From: Mucilaginibacter frigoritolerans
GTDB taxonomy: Bacteria > Bacteroidota > Bacteroidia > Sphingobacteriales > Sphingobacteriaceae
Direction: 5' to 3'
Assembly (NCBI RefSeq): GCF_007830615.1
Contig: NZ_VLLI01000017.1
Span: 1 to 64,000 of the forward strand
Length of the DNA stretch: 64,000 nucleotides
Part shown: one piece after another, positions 8,380 to 16,310 of the stretch
Layout of the letters: every line of letters starts with the position of its first letter
Position numbering within the stretch: position 1 is the stretch's first letter
Notes under the pieces: generated by a model
Seen by the model: the letters and a program-made list of their open reading frames with translations, nothing else
The model's database searches: none
What the model was told of the DNA's origin: nothing
Program-made: the position numbers and the translations under genes

Positions 8380-9805
8380 TAATATTTTTGGCATAACCGA
8401 TACTGGCAGGCAACGGAAGAACAACGAGGATGCCTTTATAGCGGAGCAAAGTCCGGACGGGCGTTATATTATTGCCTGTGTTATTGATGGCGTAGGCGGA
8501 TATACAGGCGGTGAAATTGCTGCTTCAATTGCGCGGGAAATGATTTTACAGCGACTGGTTAATCTTTCGGGCGAGGTAATCCCAGTGCTTACCGGTGCTT
8601 TCGCCGAAGCAAACGAAAAGATATGGGAGGAACGGCATGTCGTTAAAGAACATAGCAAAATGGCCTGTGTGGTTACGCTTGCTGTAGTCGACCTATCCTC
8701 GAACCAATGCTACTATGCCCATCTAGGCGATACCAGACTTTACCTTTTCAGAGACGGTTCGCTGGTTAAAATATCCCATGATCAATCTTTCGTAGGTTTT
8801 TTGGAAGATTCGGGCCGGTTGTCAGAAAGCGAGGCCATGAACCACCCCAAACGCAATGAAATAGACAAGGCGCTGGGTTTCCAGGTGAATATCATCAATG
8901 GTGATGAGATTGAAACCGGGCAGTCGCCGTTTTTACCGGGCGATATGCTGTTGTTATGCAGCGATGGGCTTACGGATGTGGTAAACAAAGCGACAATAAC
9001 TGCCACCATGACCGGCGGCAGTTCGTTAAAAACTATAGGTAACAAGTTGATAGACGCGGCGAACAATGAGGGAGGTAAGGATAATATTACCGTGGTTCTG
9101 GTTAAAAACGATAAAGAAAAACAACAGCATGCTGCTACCAAACCGTTGGAAAATGCCCAGCCTGAAAAGCCCAAAATCATTACTGGACAACGCCGCCATA
9201 CCCCAACCACAAGCGCCATTGCTGAAAGGGCGCCGCGCAAAAGTTATAAGGGATGGGCCATCCTGCTTTTAGTGCTGGTTATTGGCCTTGCAGCGGTGTG
9301 TTTATGGCAGTATGTTAATTACGGCAATAAACAGGAGAACGATGTTTCGCCCAAAAAAGATTCAGTTGCAAATGTGCCAAGGCAACGTAATCCGCAGGAG
9401 ATCAAACTTCAAAAAGTTATCGATCAAAATAAGGGAAAAATATTGGTGCTGAGCGATACGGCATTTAAAAGCCCGGTGATTATCAGCCAGTCCATACTGA
9501 TAGGCCGCGACAGCCTGTACATCAAAGCCAAAGGAAACATCACCTTTCAAAGTGATACTGGTTTTAAACACCCGGCATTTGTCCTTGCTTCGCATACGAA
9601 GATCGTACAATTTGATAGCGTGTCGTTTCAAAGTTTTAATGTCGCTATTTCGGGTCACGACCAAGCCCTGCAGTTGAAAAATGTCCGCTTCAGGGACTGT
9701 AAGATCCCTGTGTTAAACACTTATGCCTTTCCCGGAAAAAAATATATCAGCGGCGGCTTCAATACCCCTGCATTCCGGGCCGATTCTATTCCAAAGACCA
9801 AATAA
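8372..9805 (+). CDS. transmembrane PP2C-type Ser/Thr phosphatase (PstP-like)
   Basis: This 477-residue protein has a PP2C catalytic domain at about 1-250, with the metal-binding motifs TDTGRQRKNNEDAF near the start, CVIDGVGGYTGGE (Asp39 and Gly40), AHLGDTRLYLF, LLCSDGLTDVV and GKDNITVVLV. One membrane segment follows at about 292-312 (WAILLLVLVIGLAAVCLW). The last 150 residues are outside the cytoplasm and alternate short strands (IISQSILIGRDSLYIKAKGN, VSFQSFNVAIS), which suggests a small right-handed beta-helix. It should reverse phosphorylation by the kinase at 5905. The layout matches PstP of actinobacteria, although the extracytoplasmic beta-rich domain differs. The next gene starts 3 bp later, so the two are co-translated. 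Confidence 0.93.
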   Translation: MSDNIFGITDTGRQRKNNEDAFIAEQSPDGRYIIACVIDGVGGYTGGEIAASIAREMILQRLVNLSGEVIPVLTGAFAEANEKIWEERHVVKEHSKMACVVTLAVVDLSSNQCYYAHLGDTRLYLFRDGSLVKISHDQSFVGFLEDSGRLSESEAMNHPKRNEIDKALGFQVNIINGDEIETGQSPFLPGDMLLLCSDGLTDVVNKATITATMTGGSSLKTIGNKLIDAANNEGGKDNITVVLVKNDKEKQQHAATKPLENAQPEKPKIITGQRRHTPTTSAIAERAPRKSYKGWAILLLVLVIGLAAVCLWQYVNYGNKQENDVSPKKDSVANVPRQRNPQEIKLQKVIDQNKGKILVLSDTAFKSPVIISQSILIGRDSLYIKAKGNITFQSDTGFKHPAFVLASHTKIVQFDSVSFQSFNVAISGHDQALQLKNVRFRDCKIPVLNTYAFPGKKYISGGFNTPAFRADSIPKTK

Positions 9806-9808
9806 GCT

Positions 9809-12800
9809 ATGGGAAAAAAACAGCAAATATCCACGTCGCGAAAAAAGGAACGTCTGTTTCTTTTATTGATTGCCGCTGTGTTGCTGGTTCTTTTTGTGCG
9901 CCTGTTCCTGGTGCTGGAAGGTGGTTTTACGGATGTAGACAAACGGCTGAAAGACGGCACAATGGTTAACCTGAATGCGAAAGATCCCGCCGGGCGCCTG
10001 GCGCGGATGCTGCAAAAGGGCTATTATTTCGATGATCAGCGCGATATTAACCTTATAGAGAAAACGATAGTGTCCGGCATCAGCACCGAAACAAAATTTG
10101 ACAATATCGGCGAACTGAATAAAAAACGTTTTAACGTTAATGCTGACGATGCTTTTGCCGAAGGCGGACAATCGTTTAAGCAACGTGTAGCCGTTTCAAG
10201 GGCGACGCTCGGCTACACCGGTAATGATTCAACGCGATTTGAGCAGGAACGGACATCGCCACCGCAATTTTCGGCTATAGCCGACATCGGTATGGAGGGG
10301 CCGACTATCAGCGGGACTGTTGTTGACAAACAGGAGCCGGTGAGCGGCGTATTGGTCCGGCTACAGCTAATACTGCCGCAGGATAGCCTGTTCAGCGATG
10401 AAGAGGTTGATCTGACCAAAAATAGCGTTCAGAAAAGTAGATCGTTCACCAAAATTTTTACGCCTGATTCCGCCAAAAAGATGCACCTTCAATCGCTGGT
10501 AGCGTTTGCGAGGACGGATGAACACGGGCAATATTCTTTTAAAAATCTGCCTGAAGGACATGCGTTTGAGCTGCTGCCCCTGCAGCCCGGATACCAGTTT
10601 GGGAAAACACAGGGCACCGAAAACCTGGATAACGATGCGACTTTTGATTTTCATCGTGCACCGCATACCATCCGGCTGTTATCAACCAAAGATTTTAACA
10701 TTATCCGTAAGGAAAAATCCATTATTATCCGTACACCCCACGAATTTGAATATTGGTTTTGGGTAGTTATTGCCGGATTTTTTGTGGGCTTCTTCATCAT
10801 CCATCTTGTGTTAAGTTTTCGTTTTTCAGAGGCCGATCAACTCATCCTGCCCATGGTAATGCTGCTTACCGGTATTTCTTTTTTGACCCTACTCAGCTTA
10901 CAAGACCCGTTACGTGACCGCTTTTTTGCCAAAGACTCGCTCGTTTACCTGACGATAGGTTTTGTTGGTATGATCGCAGTCCTGTTTTTCAACCTGCGCC
11001 GCTTTAACGCCGATTCAGGCTTTTATAGGCTATTCGTCTTTAAAAATAATGATAAAGCGGCAAATGGCTGGCCCTGGATCGCCGCTGCATTGGTGCTACT
11101 GTTTTTAACCATCAGGTTTGGCACAGGACCTGAAGGGAGCGGCGTTAAAGTAAACCTTTTCATCTTTCAGCCCAGCGAAATTGTGAAGTACCTGGTGATC
11201 CTCTTCCTGGCAGGCTTTTTTGCTATGAATGAGCGGTTCATCAGCGAATATACAAGCTGGCGCAAACGCTGGTCATTTTTTTATTTCGCCATATTTGCCA
11301 TTGGTGCAACGCTGTTGCTCTTTTTAATTTTGGGCGATTTGGGCCCAGCGATGATCATCTGTTTTACCTTTATCATCCTGTTTTCTTTTTCGCGCGGCGA
11401 CTTTATGCCGATGTTCATGGCGGTGGTGTTTTATGTGCTGGTAACCTGGATATTTAAAAATGTATGGCTTTCGGCGGCTTTGTCGATAGCTTTTTTGTTC
11501 ATCCTATGGGCTTCCTCCCGGAAGCGCCTGAGCGAATCGGCCATTATGGCGGTGATCGTTATTGCAGCGTTTATGACGCTGGATAAGGTACCCCATCTGG
11601 CAAAGCTATTCCCGGGGCCAGTAGAAAGATTGATCGAGCGAAAAGCTATCTGGCAGGACCCATGGAATAACGAAGTTTATGGCGGCGACCAGGTAGCGAA
11701 CGGCTTGTGGGCGATGTCTGGCGGAGGCGTTGCCGGGCAAGGGGTGGGAGAGTCCTTTGCCAAAACCATACCTGAAGCACATACTGATATGATATTACCC
11801 TCCATCGGCGAAAATTTTGGATGGGCAGGCATTGTTTGTGTCTTTTTGATGTTCCTGTTGTATTTGCACCGGTCCATCATCATTGGCAGGCAAACGGGGG
11901 CACCTTTTTTATTTTATCTATGCGCGGGCATCGGGATATGTACGTTTGTGCAATTCCTGCTTATTGCCGGTGGGTCCACCGGGGCCTTACCCTTATCGGG
12001 TGTAGCGTTGCCTTTTGAGAGTTACGGGGGATCATCATTAGTTGCGAATTTTATTGCTGCCGGTTTCCTGATATCTGTATCAAGGGTTAAAGGAACGCAT
12101 GTGCAGATGGCCTATATTACCAAACAGCAGGATAAAAACCTGGTACCTGCCTTGCTGGCCGCATCCATCGGTTTGATATTGCTGACTGTTAATGTATCCA
12201 GCTATCTTTTTGATAATGAAAAATGGGTGGTTAAGCCTGCCCTGGTAGCCGACAAAAGTGGCGCCCGCATGTTTAGCTACAACCCCCGCATCGCTATCCT
12301 GATGAACAAGCTTGAAGCCGGGACTATTTATGACAGGAAAGGACTGGCTTTAGCCACCAGTGATCCGCAACTGATCGATAAACAAAAAGATAAACTAAAT
12401 GCGGCTGGCACGACGAATTACGACCTTGATTCAGCTGTACATAAACGTTTAACGCGGTATTATCCATTCCAGGACCAACTGTTCTTTTGGTTGGGCGATG
12501 TCAATACCATGGTGTTCGACGGTGGTACCAATGGGTATTTCGCCGAATATGAACACGCTGCGGAGCTTCGGGGTTTCAAAATGCCCATATCAAATTACAC
12601 GGTAAAAGCATCGCACTTCCAGGAAGATCATTTTTTGCCGCGGGGCGTAAAGGAAATGACTGTGGGTAAAAAAGATTACAGCGCTATTGCGCCATTACTG
12701 CTGGCGGGGATAAACAGCAGCGCCGTAACCGCCTTTAAAAATAAAAACCGCGATGTGCAGCTAACGGTGGATGCAAGCCTCCAAACCAGTATTGAAAAGG

Positions 12801-13948
12801 CCATAGCTGCAGACACGGCGGTGAATTATAAACGGGTTTCGGTAGTGATTATGGATTCCTCAACAGGCGATGTCCTGGCATCCACCCAATACCCGCTGCC
12901 ACCAGTACATAACTGGGACCTGCTGACGATGAGCGTGCCCGATCAAAATAAGCTGTCGCAATGGGTAACAACCAGCGATCTTGGATTTACTTACGCTACC
13001 CAGCCTGGTTCGACCGCCAAAGTACTCACAGCTATGGCGGCCTTCAATAAGTTAGGTGCAGATGCCAATAAAGTGACCTATCATGTGAGCACCGAAGAAC
13101 GGATAAGGACCAAAGGTATTGAGCCGGATGAAACCGGGACGATCACATTGGAACGTGCCATTGTGCATTCAAACAACGTATATTTTATCAAGCTAGCTAA
13201 CCAGCAGCACCTGCAGGAAGATATGGCTACCTTATACCTAAAGGTTGGTATGTTTTTACATGGGGTGGGTGGGTATTTTTATGAAAAGAAACCTAATAAT
13301 ACCGATGCCGCTCAGCAGGAAAAATGGCGCGAACTTTGGCGCAAAACAGAATTCAATACCAAACCGCCATACGATCCGAACAATATTCACCGTACGCGGG
13401 CAAAAGGTATTTCGGGCATGGCCTGGGGGCAGGGTGAGTTGATCGCTACGCCGGCTGCTGTGGCCCGGCTGGCATCGGGTGTAGCCAATAACGGCACATT
13501 AATGCAGAGCCGGTTTGCCCTGAAGATAAACGATACGGTTATCAGCACAAAAACATCTGAAAAACTAACTGATCCGGCGTATGCCGCCTTGCTTAAGCAG
13601 TTTATGATAGAGCAAAGCGCGCCAAAGGCTACTATTTTGAATCTGGCGGTGGCAGGAAAAACCGGTACACCGGAACGCATCTGGAAAGGACAAAGCATAA
13701 ACGATGGCTGGTATGTATTTTTTGCACCCAACCTGCAAAATACAGGATACACGGTAACATGTATCCGCATTGAAAAAACCAAAGGTTCATCGGACGCTGT
13801 GCACATGGCCGGTAGAGATGTTATACCTTATTTACTGAAGATGGGTTATATTAAAAGTATAACACCTGTAACTAATGAGGGAACTGGCGGCACTGATCAA
13901 ACCGACGACCAGAAGCCGACTGAGCAACCTGATACAACACAAAACTAG
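9809..13948 (+). CDS. SEDS glycosyltransferase (RodA/FtsW) fused to a class B penicillin-binding protein
   Basis: This 1379-residue protein combines both peptidoglycan-synthase activities. Residue 16-36 is a membrane anchor; about 168-290 is a carboxypeptidase-regulatory-like beta domain (ISGTVVDKQEPVSGVLVRLQ). About 313-760 is a multi-span SEDS domain with FQPSEIVKYLVI, LGDLGPAMI, WAMSGGGVAGQGVGES and PEAHTDMILPSIGENFGW; Asp660 in HTD corresponds to the essential Asp280 of B. subtilis RodA. A further membrane span lies near 780-800, then a transpeptidase domain with all three active-site motifs: SxxK at 1068-1071 (STAK), SxN at 1121-1123 (SNN) and KTG at 1284-1286. All catalytic residues are present, so both polymerase and cross-linking activity are expected. 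RodA and PBP2 are normally separate partners; here no stop or frame change separates them. It is the fourth protein of the kinase operon. Confidence 0.93.
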   Translation: MGKKQQISTSRKKERLFLLLIAAVLLVLFVRLFLVLEGGFTDVDKRLKDGTMVNLNAKDPAGRLARMLQKGYYFDDQRDINLIEKTIVSGISTETKFDNIGELNKKRFNVNADDAFAEGGQSFKQRVAVSRATLGYTGNDSTRFEQERTSPPQFSAIADIGMEGPTISGTVVDKQEPVSGVLVRLQLILPQDSLFSDEEVDLTKNSVQKSRSFTKIFTPDSAKKMHLQSLVAFARTDEHGQYSFKNLPEGHAFELLPLQPGYQFGKTQGTENLDNDATFDFHRAPHTIRLLSTKDFNIIRKEKSIIIRTPHEFEYWFWVVIAGFFVGFFIIHLVLSFRFSEADQLILPMVMLLTGISFLTLLSLQDPLRDRFFAKDSLVYLTIGFVGMIAVLFFNLRRFNADSGFYRLFVFKNNDKAANGWPWIAAALVLLFLTIRFGTGPEGSGVKVNLFIFQPSEIVKYLVILFLAGFFAMNERFISEYTSWRKRWSFFYFAIFAIGATLLLFLILGDLGPAMIICFTFIILFSFSRGDFMPMFMAVVFYVLVTWIFKNVWLSAALSIAFLFILWASSRKRLSESAIMAVIVIAAFMTLDKVPHLAKLFPGPVERLIERKAIWQDPWNNEVYGGDQVANGLWAMSGGGVAGQGVGESFAKTIPEAHTDMILPSIGENFGWAGIVCVFLMFLLYLHRSIIIGRQTGAPFLFYLCAGIGICTFVQFLLIAGGSTGALPLSGVALPFESYGGSSLVANFIAAGFLISVSRVKGTHVQMAYITKQQDKNLVPALLAASIGLILLTVNVSSYLFDNEKWVVKPALVADKSGARMFSYNPRIAILMNKLEAGTIYDRKGLALATSDPQLIDKQKDKLNAAGTTNYDLDSAVHKRLTRYYPFQDQLFFWLGDVNTMVFDGGTNGYFAEYEHAAELRGFKMPISNYTVKASHFQEDHFLPRGVKEMTVGKKDYSAIAPLLLAGINSSAVTAFKNKNRDVQLTVDASLQTSIEKAIAADTAVNYKRVSVVIMDSSTGDVLASTQYPLPPVHNWDLLTMSVPDQNKLSQWVTTSDLGFTYATQPGSTAKVLTAMAAFNKLGADANKVTYHVSTEERIRTKGIEPDETGTITLERAIVHSNNVYFIKLANQQHLQEDMATLYLKVGMFLHGVGGYFYEKKPNNTDAAQQEKWRELWRKTEFNTKPPYDPNNIHRTRAKGISGMAWGQGELIATPAAVARLASGVANNGTLMQSRFALKINDTVISTKTSEKLTDPAYAALLKQFMIEQSAPKATILNLAVAGKTGTPERIWKGQSINDGWYVFFAPNLQNTGYTVTCIRIEKTKGSSDAVHMAGRDVIPYLLKMGYIKSITPVTNEGTGGTDQTDDQKPTEQPDTTQN

Positions 13949-13959
13949 TTGATAAAAAC

Positions 13960-14757
13960 ATGTTCAACATATTTAAAAACGACAAAAAGAACCAACCTGC
14001 TGATGTAAAAGCTGCGCGTGCTGCCATTTTAAAGGGCATTAAACTGGAGCTACAAAAAGCAGAAGGCGGCGAAGGGAAAAATATAAAGGGCATAGACTTG
14101 TTTATAGCTACACCTGATAGCGAAAAGCATGTTTATGAAGCTGCCGTTTATGCCGATGAACCCGGGCGGCTGAAAAATGAGGTACAAAAAATTGCCGATG
14201 ATTATGCCCTTGATCTGCCGGCCAACTGGACTCTGGATATCAGCCACCTGGCTGAATTGCCGACTGAAGCGATTAGTGTGACGGGTGCCGATGCGGGATT
14301 GTTTATCCGGACAAAGGACAATATGATCAAGAAGTCTGCAACGGCTTTTATCCGGATTTTAAGCGGCGAAGCGGAAAAGAAAATTTACCGGTTGGAGTCT
14401 ACCGATGGGAAGACCAACATTGGGCGCGATAAAAGTGTGCAAACTACTGATGGCTTTTTCAGGTTTAACCAAATTGCTTTCCCGGGTGAGGTTGATAACG
14501 AGATCAATAAATATATCAGTCGCCAGCACGCACATATAGAGTGGAACAATGAGGCCGGCAGCTTCATGTTATATGCCGATATGGGTGGCGTACCTCCCGG
14601 TAATAAAGTGAAGGTTAGGGCAGGGGCCACGGAGGCGTTGAACAAGCTGATTTCAACCCAGATAGGTCATAGATTAGAAGAAGGCGACCAGGTGATTTTG
14701 GGCGATGGTGCCGTAATTGATTTTACTTACAAAGAACCAAAATATAAAATTGAGTAA
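13960..14757 (+). CDS. FHA-domain protein (FhaB/FhaA-like)
   Basis: This 265-residue protein begins 11 bp after the SEDS-PBP gene. The C-terminal part (about 140-265) is a canonical FHA domain, with NIGRD near 152-156 and ISRQHAHIEW near 186-195, the residues that bind phosphothreonine, then strands ending VILGDGAVIDFTYKEP. The N-terminal part (about 1-135, MFNIFKNDKKNQPADVKAAR onward) is alpha/beta and may be a divergent FhaA-type N-terminal domain; it has no membrane span. In contrast to the FhaA-like protein at 7326, this one looks able to read kinase phosphorylation marks. It is inferred to link the kinase to the synthase. A second kinase gene begins across its stop codon. Confidence 0.9.
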   Translation: MFNIFKNDKKNQPADVKAARAAILKGIKLELQKAEGGEGKNIKGIDLFIATPDSEKHVYEAAVYADEPGRLKNEVQKIADDYALDLPANWTLDISHLAELPTEAISVTGADAGLFIRTKDNMIKKSATAFIRILSGEAEKKIYRLESTDGKTNIGRDKSVQTTDGFFRFNQIAFPGEVDNEINKYISRQHAHIEWNNEAGSFMLYADMGGVPPGNKVKVRAGATEALNKLISTQIGHRLEEGDQVILGDGAVIDFTYKEPKYKIE

Positions 14758-14819
14758 AGTTTTTTCGATAACGAAAGATTTGGAGAATATGGGCGTGCTA
14801 CGTACCGGTGGGCAGGGCC
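14750..14819 (+). pseudogene. 5' remnant of a second Ser/Thr kinase gene
   Basis: A TTG at 14750, overlapping the stop of the FHA gene, opens LSKVFSITKDLENMGVLRTG followed by GQG, then breaks off into unrelated sequence (HPNNCYF and a stop). The first 23 residues match the start of the kinase at 5905 in 18 positions, ending in the glycine-rich loop. The DNA differs at roughly one base in five, mostly at third positions, so this is an old paralogue and not a recent copy. The homology stops at about 14819. The rest of the gene has been deleted or moved, and the convergent YD-type gene now ends 20 bp away. Confidence 0.8.
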
Positions 14820-14838
14820 ATCCTAACAATTGCTATTT

Positions 14839-15627
14839 TTAGTAGTAATAAATCTTCATTTTAGTGACGGAGTAACTTAATATCCTGGCGTATTCTTTAT
14901 TCTTTCCCTGGCTTTTCCTGGTTTGCAGCTGCCAGTTACCCGAATTATCCATATTTTCATAAGTGAAAAGGTTTTCAATTTGCAGTTCCCCCCGCGGACT
15001 GTACCTGTCTTCTTTCACGCGAAGGCCTGCATTATTATAATCAAATGTCCACTTCACCCTAATAGTATCTTCTTTTGCATGCCAGTAATCCATTTCAATT
15101 TTATTGCCCTTACTGTCATATTTATAGGTGTTTTTGTATTTCAAACTGTCGCCATTTGAATATACATCCTCTTCAATATTATTATCTCTGTCATCATACT
15201 TGTACAATGTTTTATTTGAATTTGTTTTATCAGGACTGAACTCATGATCTGATTCTACCAGTTTTCCACTTGCATCATATCTAAAAAAAGTAGTTGCTTC
15301 CTGCATCCCTGTTTCAGCAAAATAGTCTTCCTCTATTTTTTCGCTTTTTTCATTATATTTCTTAATCCATTTAGATACCTTCTTGTCATCCTTGTCAGTA
15401 TAGCTTTCCTCCACATCATTGCCATTTTCATCATATAGTTCAATGATCTTACTTGTGGGGGCCAGTGTGTCTATTGTACCTTTAGTAGCGTCTCCATTAT
15501 ATAACACTGATTCAATCCTTTTTACCTTGCCTTTTAAATGCTGTAAATAAAGACTGTTTTTTACTGTTTGGGCAAGGCACAATTGTGCGAATAATAGGCC
15601 CACTATAAAAAGATGAAAATTTTTCAT
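14839..15627 (-). CDS. secreted YD/RHS-repeat-like protein of unknown function
   Basis: The start was placed at the ATG at 15627 because it gives a good signal peptide (MKNFHLFIVGLLFAQLCLAQ); the frame itself opens at a TTG at 15654. The mature part is made of short degenerate beta-repeats with the pattern YDxxGNxxE (ELYDENGNDVEESY, RYDASGKLVES, KYDDRDNNIEEDVY, KYDSKGNKIEMDYW, FDYNNAGLRVKEDRY). This pattern is shared with YD/RHS sequences, but there are only about seven copies and no C-terminal toxin. It is probably a periplasmic or outer-membrane protein. Its 3' end abuts the breakpoint that removed the second kinase, so it may have arrived with that rearrangement. Confidence 0.7.
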   Translation of the reverse strand: MKNFHLFIVGLLFAQLCLAQTVKNSLYLQHLKGKVKRIESVLYNGDATKGTIDTLAPTSKIIELYDENGNDVEESYTDKDDKKVSKWIKKYNEKSEKIEEDYFAETGMQEATTFFRYDASGKLVESDHEFSPDKTNSNKTLYKYDDRDNNIEEDVYSNGDSLKYKNTYKYDSKGNKIEMDYWHAKEDTIRVKWTFDYNNAGLRVKEDRYSPRGELQIENLFTYENMDNSGNWQLQTRKSQGKNKEYARILSYSVTKMKIYYY

Positions 15628-15654
15628 GCTAATGAATTTATTAAAGGTAATCAA

Positions 15655-16310
15655 TTATAAAATGTGAAGATGATAAACCGATATCTATTTGATAAGGCAG
15701 ATAAGGTAATTGTACTTCCCTCATTTGCCAGCAAGGGGTCATTAAGCCCAAAGAAGCTACTTGAATCTGTGGACGTTGTGCTGCTTGTGGTTTTGTTAGA
15801 TAAGGTGTATATAAGAGGATTGCCTTTATACTGAGCTACAGTTGCATACCTATTTGTTTTTGGCGGCAAAATAGTAGGACGGTTTTCATTGATATAAAGT
15901 TTGCGACTGCCTAAGCTAAAAGCTGAGTTTTCATCAGCCTAAACTCTGAAAGCTTTTGAACAATCAAGCGATACTTTCAATTTGGTGAGATAATAAAAAT
16001 ACAGTGTTTTTAATATGCGATATTTCACGTTTTTTTCAAAAAAAGCACAGGAATTTTAAAATAATGTTAACAAATAGGTCTAAATATGTAAAATATATGA
16101 TTTTAGCAGTTGTAGTATTTTCTTGTAAAGAATGGAATATATTATTAAAGTAATAATAAAAATACAATTTATATAAAAATATACTAATTATTGGGGCTTA
16201 TTGAAAACAAAAAATATTATAATACTAAAAATTCAACCAATATTGTAACACATGTGTTACATGCCTATATTGAGAACGAAACAACTATTAACTTTTCAAT
16301 TAATCAAAGT
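15655..16310. other. AT-rich intergenic region upstream of the SusC gene
   Basis: No convincing gene is present. A 72-codon leftward open frame at 15651-15869 has no ATG and no recognisable family. The last 300 bases are very AT-rich and must contain the SusC promoter, but I could not identify a confident -33/-7 pair. Confidence 0.5.

Noticed and set aside
9809..13948. Assembly misjoin creating the SEDS-PBP fusion
   Set aside because: The junction region is continuous coding sequence with a further membrane span, the operon around it is coherent and rodA-pbpA adjacency is common, so a true fusion is more likely.
14839..15627. RHS toxin or polymorphic toxin
   Set aside because: It has only short degenerate YD-like repeats, no RHS core, no toxin domain and no immunity gene.
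15651..15869. 72-codon leftward open frame as a gene
   Set aside because: It has no ATG, no recognisable family and no promoter; Ser/Thr-rich composition is uninformative.
16191..16310. N-terminal extension of the SusC protein
   Set aside because: The extension is non-hydrophobic and precedes a perfect signal peptide at 16311, so the ATG at 16311 is preferred.
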